Of a DNA stretch of 64,000 nucleotides, positions 54,370 to 63,325 are shown piece after piece; positions within the stretch are counted from its first letter, which is position 1, and the number at the start of each line of letters is the position of its first letter. The translations under genes and the position numbers were made by a program. Where the stretch lies: NCBI GenBank assembly GCA_003569125.1, contig BGOG01000005.1, forward strand, positions 1 to 64,000. The letters run 5' to 3'. Source of the stretch: Acidimicrobiaceae bacterium (GTDB taxonomy: Bacteria; Actinomycetota; Acidimicrobiia; Acidimicrobiales; Ilumatobacteraceae). Below the pieces are notes generated by a model that had not been told where the DNA came from, made no database searches, and saw only the letters and a list, made by a program, of their open reading frames with translations.

Positions 54370-55013
54370 ACAGGCATGACCGTGCCAGATGTGACCAACA
54401 GACATCGTGTCGCTAATGACTGTGCTCGCTCAATTTCGTGCGACGCAAAAATTACTGTTGCTCCAGAATCGCGCGCCGCACGAAGTGTTCGATCCAACTC
54501 ATCTCGGCCTTGCGCATCAAGACCCGCATGTGGTTCGTCTAACAACCACAACTGCGCACGACGCACAATCAGTGATGCAAGTGCACATCGGCGCCTCTGA
54601 CCAGCAGAAAGTTTTGCGACTGGTGTTTCGCTCAGACGACCGGACAAACCCATCGCGTCAATTGCTTGGTCAATATCTATTTTATTGGCACCAACCAAGC
54701 GCGACCAGAACGACATATTTTCTGAGACTGTGAGATCTTGAAATAGTCCATTGGCGTGACCCAACAGGCCGACTCTTGACCGAACAGCCGCACGATCGGT
54801 TTGCAAATCGCAACCTAAAACATTTGCAGAGCCGCGCGCGATTTGCAGAAGACCGGCGCATGCCCGTAACAAGGTCGTTTTGCCTGCACCGTTGGGTCCT
54901 TGCAACAAAATAATTTCTCCTGCGTCGACACAAAAAGTTGCGCCGGCAACAGCAGGAAAATCGTCGTAAACAATTACGACATCGTTGAAGTCGACGACTT
55001 TTTCGCTGGTCAT
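54366..55013 (-). CDS. ccmA: Heme exporter ATPase CcmA
   Basis: The ATPase that drives release of holo-CcmE. 215 residues with Walker A LLQGPNGAGKTTLLRACAGL, the signature KLSAGQRRRCALASLIVRRA and Walker B LWLLDEPHAGLD followed by the H-loop IFASHEI. It is the first ccm gene and begins immediately after the stop of the enoyl-CoA hydratase gene, so the two may share a promoter. Confidence 0.93.
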   Translation of the reverse strand: MTSEKVVDFNDVVIVYDDFPAVAGATFCVDAGEIILLQGPNGAGKTTLLRACAGLLQIARGSANVLGCDLQTDRAAVRSRVGLLGHANGLFQDLTVSENMSFWSRLVGANKIDIDQAIDAMGLSGRLSETPVAKLSAGQRRRCALASLIVRRAQLWLLDEPHAGLDAQGRDELDRTLRAARDSGATVIFASHEIERAQSLATRCLLVTSGTVMPV

Positions 55014-55745
55014 CTATTCACCCTTGAACTTTGCCTGGCGCTTTTCAACGAACGCACTGCGACCTTCTTCGACGTCATTGCTCGCCCACGCCCGGTCGCG
55101 CGCCGACTGCACGAGTTGATCAAACTCTGGCGCTCGAGATGAGGCGTTCAGCGCCGCTTTATGTCCCGCTATTGATAAAGGTGCCAGCAGTGAAATTTCA
55201 TTCGCCCAACTAATCGCAACTTCAAGATCACCCAAGCGATGCACTGAACCGAGGTTCGCCAGTTCGGCGCCAGAATAGTTTCTCGCCGCAAGCAACATCG
55301 CCCGCGCCACGGGCCACGAGCACTCGCGCGCCAAACGCTCAACTGTCCAATGATTTACGACTAGTCCAAGTCGCGCCGCCGGCACGCCAATCACACTTTG
55401 CGACGTGGCAACTCGTAAATCACAACTCATCGCGATTTGTGCACCGGCACCCAACGCAGGGCCAGCAATCGCCGCGATCGTCACGCTCGGTAGCGTCGCG
55501 AGTTGAATCAAAAACTTGTGCAACGCATCAGTGAACTCTGTTTCACGAACTCCAGATAAATCGGCACCTGAACAAAATGCAGGTGCCGTGCCAGTGATTA
55601 TCACGACTCGAGTTTTTCGCAACACCGATTCGTCAAGTGCATTTGCCAGTTCGAGCAGAGTCTGTTGGTCTATTGCGTTGCGACGTTCTGGTCTATCAAT
55701 TGTCGCAACCAGCACAGATTCATCCCAGTTCAACTTCATCGTCAT
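55014..55745 (-). CDS. Enoyl-CoA hydratase/isomerase family protein
   Basis: A crotonase-fold enzyme of fatty-acid oxidation or a related pathway, 243 residues. It shows ATIDRPERRNAIDQQTLLEL, the CoA and oxyanion-hole region TAPAFCSGADLSG and AAIAGPALGAGAQIAMSCDL. The usual catalytic Glu pair cannot be assigned from the sequence alone. It abuts ccmA, so it may be the promoter-proximal gene of a mixed transcript. Whether substrate is fatty acyl or another CoA thioester is unknown. Confidence 0.88.
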   Translation of the reverse strand: MTMKLNWDESVLVATIDRPERRNAIDQQTLLELANALDESVLRKTRVVIITGTAPAFCSGADLSGVRETEFTDALHKFLIQLATLPSVTIAAIAGPALGAGAQIAMSCDLRVATSQSVIGVPAARLGLVVNHWTVERLARECSWPVARAMLLAARNYSGAELANLGSVHRLGDLEVAISWANEISLLAPLSIAGHKAALNASSRAPEFDQLVQSARDRAWASNDVEEGRSAFVEKRQAKFKGE

Positions 55746-55773
55746 TGATTACCAGCCCGTAACATAAACACAG

Positions 55774-56091
55774 ATGGATTCTCGCACACAACGCCACGAC
55801 GCGAATAGCGCGATAACTAGTTCACCCACTAGTGAACTAGTTATCGATCCGGTTCTCGTTAAGCGAGCGTTGATTTCTAATTGGGCCAAGCGTGCCAGCC
55901 GTTTGGGATACTCACTCTTTGGGGTGTCGATAATCGCCGTGGTTTGGGGGCTAACTGTCGAGTTCACGCCCAACGCCAGTCGCATTGCATCGGCAGGATT
56001 AATCATCGGAAGTATTGTTTTGGCCCCCGCAATTCTCGTGCAGTACTCAGTTAAAGCAGCGGTACGCGACGAACGCGAACGCGGACTTTAG
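55774..56091 (+). CDS. Small two-helix membrane protein, unrecognised
   Basis: 105 residues with no family recognised. A polar N-terminus (DSRTQRHDANSAITSSPTSE) is followed by a region around LIDPVLVKRALISNWAKRAS and two helices (YSLFGVSIIAVVWGLTVEF and SAGLIIGSIVLAPAILVQY) with a basic tail. The first quarter includes the palindromic ACTAGT stretch at about 55818-55845. Divergent from enoyl-CoA hydratase by 28 bases. Confidence 0.65.
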   Translation: MDSRTQRHDANSAITSSPTSELVIDPVLVKRALISNWAKRASRLGYSLFGVSIIAVVWGLTVEFTPNASRIASAGLIIGSIVLAPAILVQYSVKAAVRDERERGL

Positions 56092-56139
56092 TCACTGCCG
56101 AATTTTGCCCAAGACTCAAGAGATAGCGTTTTGTTACAT

Positions 56140-56583
56140 CAAATGAACTTCTCACTCAAAAAAACCAGAAATTATTTTATGATTTGCGTTGCTGTAGCGC
56201 CTCTATTGAGTAGTTGCGCAACGACCATCAACCAGTCAGCTGTTACGACGGTTGCATCAAGTTCAGAATCAGTGACTCAAGCGACTATCGACAGCCAACT
56301 CACCACTGATGAGTTGCTCGACGAATTGTTGATCGCCGTCGACGACTTGAGTAAATCAATGCAAAAAGCCGAGCGCCGACAAGTTACACAGCAACTCGCG
56401 CGAGTAGTTTTGCTCAGCGATGCAATTCGTCCTGAAATTTTGGCGGCTAGCGACCAACTTGCCGCTGATTTTGATCGCGTGATCAACTTTGCAAAAACTG
56501 CGGTCGAACGCAATCGCCCCGCCGACGCCGACAAAGCACTGCGATTTCTGCCGCTGGTTATTGAGGCTTTTGCAAAAATTTAA
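56140..56583 (+). CDS. Predicted lipoprotein, function unknown
   Basis: A 147-residue exported protein starting at ATG 56140 (MNFSLKKTRNYFMICVAVAP). The lipobox is LLSSC. The mature part begins with Thr/Ser-rich sequence, then is helical (LLDELLIAVDDLSKSMQKAE, QQLARVVLLSDAIRPEIL, RPADADKALRFLPLVIEAFA), suggesting a helical bundle. No family was recognised. It is convergent with the HelD-like gene. Confidence 0.7.
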   Translation, partial: QMNFSLKKTRNYFMICVAVAPLLSSCATTINQSAVTTVASSSESVTQATIDSQLTTDELLDELLIAVDDLSKSMQKAERRQVTQQLARVVLLSDAIRPEILAASDQLAADFDRVINFAKTAVERNRPADADKALRFLPLVIEAFAKI

Positions 56584-56607
56584 ATATCAAATTTGCTTTT
56601 GCTTTTG

Positions 56608-58731
56608 TCAAATCATTTCTTTTGGCAGAGGCTCACTGTGCAACACACTCAACTGCTTCGTAGAACGCGTGAGCGCAACATAAAGCGCCCGCAGACCGTG
56701 TGCTTGAGCCCCGACGATCATTGCTGGTTCAACCACGATCACTCCGTCGAGTTCAAGACCCTTGACCACGCTTACCGGCACGACCGTAAGCCCAGCCTCG
56801 ATACCAGAAACCCCTGCGCGACCATGAGCGATTTGCGCCTTGTCTAGTACCACCGAAATAGTTTCAGACATTGCATCAGGACAAACAATCGCCACATTGC
56901 CACCACTGAGTTCGGCGACCATTCGTTGCGTATCTTTTATCATCTCACTGAAAAGTTGATCGGCTGTCACAGAAATTATTTTCGGCGTCTCGTCACCCTC
57001 GCGCACAGAAACTGGCGAAATTTGTTGCGGTGCCGCAGACTTCAAAACTCGAGTTGCGAGCTCCATTATTTGGCGTGGAATTCGATAGCCAACAGTTAAT
57101 CCGATAATTCGTGATGAATTTTTTTTAGGCAAATGTGCCAAAACTTCTTTCCATGATGCAGGGGCATGGGCCGAAGTCGCCTGGGCGATGTCGCCAACGA
57201 TTGTCATCGCGCCATTGAGTGATCGCCGTGAAATCATACGCAGTTGCATCGGCGAAAGATCTTGCACTTCATCGATCACGATGTGGCCATAGGTGCGAAC
57301 TTCGTCTGCGTCGTTGATTCGACCATTTCGCCGAGGCTTTGGTCCGAGTAGTGATAGTGCTTCGTCAAGCACGGCAACATCGGCGTCACTGAACTTTGCA
57401 TCGCCTAACGTCTCTGCGCGTTGACGATGCAGTGACTCGTATTCTTGTGGCGTGCAAACTTTTTGTGCGGCGAGTCGCAACAGTGCTTTTGACGAATACA
57501 AATCGTGCAACAACTCTGCGGCGCTGAGCACGGGCCAGATGTAGTTGATTACGGCACGAAACTCTGGCAGATCTCGCAAGGCGCTACGCGTTGTTTCGAT
57601 ATCTGCATCTGGGTTGCGACTAGAAGCGATCATCGTGGCGATGATTTCTGTTTCGACCCAGTGATGTGCCGCGTTGTGCCGACGAAAACGACGACGCCCT
57701 TCGCTGACAAGTGTCTTGGATTGATTCACGGTCAGACGCAGGTAGCCGGCGCCGAATGCAATTTCTGCGTCTTTGCGCAGTGATCTCTGACGATCTTTGA
57801 TTGCCGTTGCAATAATTTGCGACATTCGCAGATCACCTTTAATTCGTGCGACGGCTTCACTGTCTTTGGCGGTGAAATTATGACCGCGCACGAGATCAGC
57901 CAACACCACTTGCTCGACGCCGGCTTCGCCAAGAGATGGCAAAACCCGTTCGATGTATCGCAAGAAAACTCGGTTTGGGCCAACTACTAGTACACCCTGA
58001 TCTTCTAATGGAAATCTAAACGTATAAAGCAAATATGCCGCACGGTGCAACGCGACAACCGTCTTGCCCGTGCCTGGTCCACCTTCAACAACCAGCACAC
58101 CTTGTTGTGGTGAGCGAATAATTTCGTCTTGCTCGGCTTGAATTGTCGCCACGATGTCGCCAAGTTGGCCGGTACGACCGCGAGACAATGCACTCAGCAG
58201 TGTGCTGTATCCACGAAGCGTCGGAGTGCTTGACGCAGGCTCGCCGTCTAGCCCTTCGTCGTGACCAACACCGAGATGACCCACACCAAAAAGCTCATCT
58301 TCAATGCCGAGCAATTCGCGGCCCTGAACTTCGAAGTGTCGGCGACGAGCAAGACCCATCGGCTCTCGACCTGTCGCGCGATAAAACGGTTCGGCAACGG
58401 GCGCTCGCCAATCGACGACAACAGGTTCTCGTGACGGGTCGGCAACCGCGATTCGACCGATGTGAAAACTTTCGAATACATCAGGCGACTCGGTCAAACG
58501 ATCGATTCGACCGAACACAAGCGCCGAATCGCCAAGGTCAAGTTGCGTCAGACGACCAACGAGAACTTCGTCGAATGCATTGCGCTCAAACCGAGCCTGA
58601 TAGGTGCCACCCATTGATGCTTCGTTCATCTCGCGAATCTTCCACGCATCGGTCTTGGTTATTTCAAGACATTCGTAGGCGTGATCAATGAACCTCTGCT
58701 CATCCTCAAATTCAGGGTGCTGTTTGGTCAT
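56608..58731 (-). CDS. helD: HelD-like superfamily 1 helicase (RNA polymerase-associated)
   Basis: A 707-residue UvrD/Rep-like protein of the HelD/HelR class that recycles RNA polymerase. The N-terminus is coiled and polar (EDEQRFIDHAYECLEITKTD), with an RQ-like region in VVVDWRAPVAEPFYRATGRE. Walker A is VVEGGPGTGKTVVALHRAAY (217-224). The IDEVQDLSPMQL motif II and VAIVCPDAMSE lie later, and LRALYVALTRSTKQLSVLHS near the C-terminus is motif VI. The length suits the actinobacterial HelD group. It may help resist transcription inhibitors. Confidence 0.88.
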   Translation of the reverse strand: MTKQHPEFEDEQRFIDHAYECLEITKTDAWKIREMNEASMGGTYQARFERNAFDEVLVGRLTQLDLGDSALVFGRIDRLTESPDVFESFHIGRIAVADPSREPVVVDWRAPVAEPFYRATGREPMGLARRRHFEVQGRELLGIEDELFGVGHLGVGHDEGLDGEPASSTPTLRGYSTLLSALSRGRTGQLGDIVATIQAEQDEIIRSPQQGVLVVEGGPGTGKTVVALHRAAYLLYTFRFPLEDQGVLVVGPNRVFLRYIERVLPSLGEAGVEQVVLADLVRGHNFTAKDSEAVARIKGDLRMSQIIATAIKDRQRSLRKDAEIAFGAGYLRLTVNQSKTLVSEGRRRFRRHNAAHHWVETEIIATMIASSRNPDADIETTRSALRDLPEFRAVINYIWPVLSAAELLHDLYSSKALLRLAAQKVCTPQEYESLHRQRAETLGDAKFSDADVAVLDEALSLLGPKPRRNGRINDADEVRTYGHIVIDEVQDLSPMQLRMISRRSLNGAMTIVGDIAQATSAHAPASWKEVLAHLPKKNSSRIIGLTVGYRIPRQIMELATRVLKSAAPQQISPVSVREGDETPKIISVTADQLFSEMIKDTQRMVAELSGGNVAIVCPDAMSETISVVLDKAQIAHGRAGVSGIEAGLTVVPVSVVKGLELDGVIVVEPAMIVGAQAHGLRALYVALTRSTKQLSVLHSEPLPKEMI

Positions 58732-58908
58732 AGTTTTGGTCGCAGGTTCTAAAAAATAGAGATTTTCAATCCTACCGACTGACTGAAGCCTTTTAGCTCA
58801 CGCTTAATTACGGATCAAATAGCGTCACAAGGTTGTAATTAGATGCACAGTTTGACATTGCTGCACACATCACGAGCACACTGCCTTATCGGCACTCTGC
58901 GGGGGCTC

Positions 58909-59547
58909 ATGCTTGATATCAACATAAAGAAATTGCGACACCGCAATCTTTTTCTTTTTTCAAGTTGTTTGTTTCTCGTTGCAAGTTGTTCGTCATCGCC
59001 AACACTAAGTTTCGATGATTCGGTTGGCGTTACAAACACATCAGCCAGCATGACAAGCCAGGCCAATACAACTAGTTCAACTAGTGCTGATTCATCAAGC
59101 AGCACGAGTCTTGAAGACAGCCAAATTGATTACGACCTAGCCGTCAGACAGCAGTTTCAAGAGTTAGTGAAATGGCAAGATGGGTGCTACCAACAACCAA
59201 AACTTTGCCGCGTTGAAGAATTTACAATCGTCGGCACCAAGTATCACCAGGCTCTCGACGACCAAATAGATCTTTACGCCAAAAATAATATCTATAGTCG
59301 ACCTGGCCACGGCAAGCGTGAAGTCGCAATTGAGTCGATCACGTTCGATGACGCTGAATTGGTCACACAAGTTGACGCCTGCATTTACGACACGGTGATT
59401 TTATATATGGATGGATTTATTTTTAACGACCGCGTCTCGTCTTCGCACACTCGCTGGACACTTCAATTGGACGAGCAGCGCTGGAAGTGGATCGGCTTGC
59501 AGGTTTTGCATCGCGAATACAACACAAACATCTGTGAGCAACAATGA
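58909..59547 (+). CDS. Predicted lipoprotein, unknown family
   Basis: About 212 residues from ATG 58909 (MLDINIKKLRHRNLFLFSSC). The lipobox is LVASC with a Ser-rich linker (NTTSSTSADSSSSTS). The folded part contains aromatic residues and paired cysteines in VKWQDGCYQQPKLC and VDACIYDTVILYMDG, which suggests a disulfide. A frame to 58843 also exists but would hide the signal peptide. It overlaps the next gene by four bases (ATGA), so the two are coexpressed. Confidence 0.75.
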   Translation: MLDINIKKLRHRNLFLFSSCLFLVASCSSSPTLSFDDSVGVTNTSASMTSQANTTSSTSADSSSSTSLEDSQIDYDLAVRQQFQELVKWQDGCYQQPKLCRVEEFTIVGTKYHQALDDQIDLYAKNNIYSRPGHGKREVAIESITFDDAELVTQVDACIYDTVILYMDGFIFNDRVSSSHTRWTLQLDEQRWKWIGLQVLHREYNTNICEQQ

Positions 59548-60401
59548 AACGACGGGGTTTTGTTTATATCACTGTGCTGATTTTGAGCACCATTTGTGTT
59601 GCAGTTGCGACTGAAAATTCAACTGCAAAAGCAGATTCAAATGGCCCACATATTGTGGTCGATGAATACGGCTCGGTTGTCGACAAAACGATCATCGCCG
59701 GAGTCATCGTCCAACAAAACGAGACGCCTGGTGGTTCTGATTCTTGTCAGTGGTCACCGTCTTTGCCTCGCGACTCTGGGCAAGATCAAGGTGCTGGGAC
59801 ACAAGTAACCAAACAAATCGACTCAATTAGTTTTCGACTTTACGATCGCGCCTGTGAAGGTGAAGCAACTACTTATTATTGGATTCCGGAAATCTCGAAT
59901 GAACAAGTCGCGCGCTCGGCAGCAAGTGTTGTTTACGATTTGATTCCGGCACCATTCGGCGAATTTGCTCCGCCGGCGCGACAAGGATTGATCAATATTG
60001 GCACTTGGTTTTGGGTTGAACCAACTGTGTGGCAACCAAAATCTGTCACCGCGTGGGTTCCCACACCAGAAGGGCCAATATCTGTAACCACCACTGCAAC
60101 GCCGACGAAGCTGGTTTTTCATCCAGGCGACGGATTTCGTGGCAGCGGCGACAAAACTTGCACGGGACCGGGTCAAAAATGGGCGAGCATGTTCGGCGAC
60201 TTATTGCCGTCGACATGTATGTATTCGTATCGGCACTCTTCGGCGGTCAATTCGGGCGGTCTGTTCTCGGCAAGCCTTTCGATAATTTGGCGTGTGGCTT
60301 GGCGCTCAAGCACGGGCGCATCAGGAACCTTGCCGAATGTAATTACGAGTTCTTCGCACCAAATGAATATCCGTGAATTTCAAGCCCTGGTGACTTCGTA
60401 A
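59544..60401 (+). CDS. Predicted secreted protein, unknown family
   Basis: 285 residues. ATG 59544 starts MKRRGFVYITVLILSTICVA, a Sec signal peptide with cleavage after an Ala-rich segment near residue 27. Motifs noted are DSCQWSPSLPRDSGQDQGAG, an early cysteine pair in SDSC and YDRACEGEATTYYWIPE, and WFWVEPTVWQPKSVTAWVPT. A Cys-rich part follows (TCTGPGQKWASMFGDLLPST with CMYSYRHSSA). It may be a surface or secreted protein cotranscribed with the preceding lipoprotein. No function can be assigned. Confidence 0.7.
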   Translation: MKRRGFVYITVLILSTICVAVATENSTAKADSNGPHIVVDEYGSVVDKTIIAGVIVQQNETPGGSDSCQWSPSLPRDSGQDQGAGTQVTKQIDSISFRLYDRACEGEATTYYWIPEISNEQVARSAASVVYDLIPAPFGEFAPPARQGLINIGTWFWVEPTVWQPKSVTAWVPTPEGPISVTTTATPTKLVFHPGDGFRGSGDKTCTGPGQKWASMFGDLLPSTCMYSYRHSSAVNSGGLFSASLSIIWRVAWRSSTGASGTLPNVITSSSHQMNIREFQALVTS

Positions 60402-60509
60402 ACCCATACCTTTGAAGGTCGCCGAGTATAAGCCTCGCAGTCAGCCTCTCAAAATAACGGCAAGCCAATTATTAGGAAACCTGGTTTCAAGTTGCTACCC
60501 TTGATAGAG

Positions 60510-60529
60510 CGCTTACGATCATGTGAGCG
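60510..60529 (+). promoter_or_regulatory. Imperfect hairpin in the cspA leader
   Basis: CGCTTAC (60510-60516) and GTGAGCG (60523-60529) form a seven-base stem with one mismatch, 31 bases upstream of the cspA start. Cold shock mRNAs often carry structured leaders, so this may help control cspA. Alternatively it is a protein-binding site. Weak evidence. Confidence 0.3.
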
Positions 60530-60560
60530 TAATTCAAATAACAAGAAAGAAGTACAAGCT

Positions 60561-60764
60561 ATGCCAACCGGTACCGTGAAATTTTTCAATGACGAAAAGG
60601 GTTACGGATTTATCTCGCGCTCTGATGGAGAACCAGATATTTTCGTTCACTTTTCAAACATTGAAGGCACCGGGCGTCGCACCCTTGTTGCAGGCCAAGA
60701 AGTCGAGTTTGAACTCGGCCAAGGTCGCAAGGGCACCGAAGCCAACAACGTCCGCGCTATCTGA
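60561..60764 (+). CDS. cspA: Cold shock protein (CspA family)
   Basis: A 67-residue cold shock domain protein that binds single-stranded RNA and DNA. ATG 60561 begins MPTGTVKFFNDEKGYGFISR with RNP1 (KGYGFI), and IFVHFSNIEG is RNP2. The end FELGQGRKGTEANNVRAI is standard. The frame extends upstream to 60492, but this ATG has an A/G-rich ribosome-binding sequence and matches the family length. Confidence 0.95.
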   Translation: MPTGTVKFFNDEKGYGFISRSDGEPDIFVHFSNIEGTGRRTLVAGQEVEFELGQGRKGTEANNVRAI

Positions 60765-60887
60765 TTAACGCGCGTTAGCGCTTATCGTGCTCGCCGAATT
60801 TTTCGGCCAGTTCGTTTGATCTCATTAGTAAGGTTCACCGCCAGTTAAAGGCGCGTGTATTCGTTAAGCCCCGCTAGAGTGCGGGTC

Positions 60888-61487
60888 GTGTCAACATCAA
60901 AAGAACAGATCCTTATTGACCGTCGCTATGCGGCCGTCTTGTCAACAATCTCAGATGATTCGCTTGCCGAGTTGGCGAGTAATCTTCCCGAGAAGTTGCG
61001 GGATCCATTTGCTAAAGTCGCTGGCCTACCGGCCGGCGCACTTAGCACCAAAGATGGCCTCGGGGCCAAAATTCGTGCAGGCTTTATCTCGCGAAAGTCG
61101 TTCATTAATGTGGGTGTTTTGCTCAGCGAACCTTGCACCGAACATTGCATCGAGGCGCTCGGCAGTGCCGCCGATGATCCAAATATCGAACATTTGCGTT
61201 CGACTTTGCCCGATGCAATCGAGAAGTTTGGTCTGGATGCAACTCGACTGATGGCAATTCAATACTCCGCAAGTTTGAACGGATTCAAACAGTTGATTAT
61301 GCAAGACGAGCGGTTCATGGTGCCCAAGACCGGCAACACTGTTGTCGCATCCACGCTGATTGCAGCCAAGCCAGACACCGCCGAAAGTCAAGAAAAACGT
61401 CGGGCTCGCCGTGAGCGACAAGAAAAAGAACGCGAGACAAAACGCGTTGCTGACCTTCAGCGACGAAAAGCCCGCAACCGGGTTTAA
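60888..61487 (+). CDS. Hypothetical protein with coiled basic tail
   Basis: About 199 residues from GTG 60888 (VSTSKEQILIDRRYAAVLST). No family recognised. The body is mixed alpha/beta, with SKDGLGAKIRAGF-type segments and FINVGVLLSEPCTEHCIEAL, which contains two cysteines. The C-terminus is a charged helix (TAESQEKRRARRERQEKERE, TKRVADLQRRKARNRV) rich in Arg, Lys and Glu that may bind RNA or DNA. It ends 2 bases before the FAH-family gene, so they are likely cotranscribed. Confidence 0.75.
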   Translation: MSTSKEQILIDRRYAAVLSTISDDSLAELASNLPEKLRDPFAKVAGLPAGALSTKDGLGAKIRAGFISRKSFINVGVLLSEPCTEHCIEALGSAADDPNIEHLRSTLPDAIEKFGLDATRLMAIQYSASLNGFKQLIMQDERFMVPKTGNTVVASTLIAAKPDTAESQEKRRARRERQEKERETKRVADLQRRKARNRV

Positions 61488-61489
61488 CC

Positions 61490-62347
61490 ATGGCTTCTGC
61501 GCGTTTAGGGTGCGTTGACGATCGTGCCGTATTGATAACCAGTTCGCTGACTGGTTACATCGACATCGAAAAAGTTTCTGGTGGCAAACTGCCAAGCGAT
61601 CCGATGGCCTGCCTCGAGCGTTGGCCAGAAATTTGCAAATTTGCCGCAAATTTGAGCCAAACAGATGAGTCGAGTGCTCTCGTGCTTGACGCCGACGAGC
61701 TTGAATGCCCTGTGCCAAGACCTCGACAGATCTTCGCCATCGGCATCAACTACAAAGCCCATGCCGCCGAAATGAATAACCCGTTACCAAAAGAACCGCT
61801 GGTCTTCACCAAATTTTCTAGTTCGCTGAATAACCCGAATGGCGCGTTGACTCTCGTTGGCGAAAAATGTGATTACGAAGCAGAACTTGTGGCCGTCATC
61901 GCCAAAGGCGGTCGAAATATTTCGGTCAGTCAGGCCTGGGATCATGTTGCTGGTCTTTGTGTCGGTCAAGATGTTTCAGATCGCGCTCTGCAATATGCCA
62001 ACACTCCACCACAATTTAGTTTGGGCAAAAGTCGTGCGGGCTTCACGCCGATTGGTCCGTGGATCACCGACGCTGCATCACTTGCCACTCGCGGTAATCT
62101 CGAGATGACTTGTCGCGTTTCTGGCGAAATGATGCAGCACACTCATACTGACGACATGATTTTTGAGATTCCCGAAATCATTGCCTATTTGTCGAGTATC
62201 TGTGAATTGTTCTCAGGCGATGTCATTTACACCGGAACACCCTCGGGAGTCGGCGCTGGCCGAAAACCCCCGAGGTTCCTGCGCGCCGGCGACATCGTCG
62301 AAACAACGATCCAAGATCTCGGCACACTCGTCAATAAATGCATCTAA
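61490..62347 (+). CDS. Fumarylacetoacetate hydrolase family protein
   Basis: A 285-residue FAH-fold enzyme for C-C bond hydrolysis or related chemistry. The core begins near PRQIFAIGINYKAHAAEMNN and continues PLVFTKFSSSLNNPNGALTL. Metal ligands are in CDYEAELVAVIAKGG (E..E) and LCVGQDVSDRALQYA (D). The end contains IYTGTPSGVGAGRKPPRFLR and GDIVETTIQDLGTLVNKCI. Family members include 2-hydroxyhepta-dienedioate isomerases and acylpyruvases. The exact substrate is unknown. Confidence 0.88.
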   Translation: MASARLGCVDDRAVLITSSLTGYIDIEKVSGGKLPSDPMACLERWPEICKFAANLSQTDESSALVLDADELECPVPRPRQIFAIGINYKAHAAEMNNPLPKEPLVFTKFSSSLNNPNGALTLVGEKCDYEAELVAVIAKGGRNISVSQAWDHVAGLCVGQDVSDRALQYANTPPQFSLGKSRAGFTPIGPWITDAASLATRGNLEMTCRVSGEMMQHTHTDDMIFEIPEIIAYLSSICELFSGDVIYTGTPSGVGAGRKPPRFLRAGDIVETTIQDLGTLVNKCI

Positions 62348-62370
62348 TCGTCGCTCGCTAAACTTTCAAC

Positions 62371-63312
62371 ATGGTCTGCACGATTATCGCCGAGTGCTGC
62401 CAAAACCATAATGGATCACGCGAAATTTTGAAACAGATGGTTCATGCAGCGGCAGAGTCCGGTGCAGATTACGCAAAGATTCAGGCATTGCGTTCGACAG
62501 AACTATCTCGGCGCGAGCGTTTTGAAGACGGGCATCACCGATAAAGATGGCACAGTGAAAGCCATCAAGCGGCCGTACGAAGCAGAGCGTGACCGTCTTG
62601 CAAAATTAGATCTTTCGGACGACGATGAACAGTGGTTCGCAGATGAATGCAAACGAGCAGGAGTCAAGTCAATGATCACTTGCATTTACTCGCTTCTCGA
62701 CGCAACGTTTTGTTGCTGCCGGTTTTGACGCAGTAAAGGTCGCCAGTTATGACTGCAAATCGATTGGGCTACTCAAGAGGTGGCAGCCAACTTTAAAATC
62801 GTCTATATATCTACTGGCGCCACTTTTGACGAAGAAATTTTGACGGCTTCAAAAATTTTCTCAAAGGGTCAGGCATCGTTTTTACACTGTGTGACCATTT
62901 ACCCAACCCCACTAGATCAACTGCATCTAAATCGAATGGCTTGGCTCAAACAATTTTCAGATCAAGTTGGCTTCAGTGACCACACGGCACCCGCAGCGAC
63001 AGACTTGCGGGCTTCAAAGTTAGCGATCGCGCTTGGGCCGACGTACTTGAGCGTCACTTCACTATTTTGCAACCACACGAGACACGCGATGGCGCCGTTT
63101 CGGCAACGCCACATCAAATGCGAGAGCTTCGAGACTTTTCGCTTTTGTCTGTTGACGAACGAAAAGAGAGGCTGGCTCACGAGTGGCCCGAGTGGCAAAT
63201 CGGATTGGGTCAAGAGATCAGAACTCTTTCAGCAACTGAACTTCTAAATCGCGATTATTACGCCGGTCGCGTCGCCGCATGGATTGACGGAAAACAAATT
63301 TCCAACGACTAG
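62371..63312 (+). CDS. NeuB/nonulosonate synthase-like gene, broken by several frameshifts
   Basis: The parts of a NeuB-type synthase (sialic, legionaminic or pseudaminic acid) appear in order in changing frames. ATG 62371 starts MVCTIIAECCQNHNGSREIL with AGADYAKIQ-like ESGADYAKIQAL. Then come DECKRAGVKSMIT and RFVAAAGFDAVKVASYDCKS. Next are VYISTGATFDEEILTASKIF, LHCVTIYPTPLDQLHLNRMA, VGFSDHT, a LERHFTI-like segment and an ending WPEWQIGLGQEIRTLSATEL. Breaks lie near 62527, 62690, 62790, 62880 and 63055. About 310 residues in total. The density of breaks exceeds that of most other broken genes here, so either sequencing error or real decay is possible. Confidence 0.7.
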
Positions 63313-63325
63313 TCAGCCGTTAATC

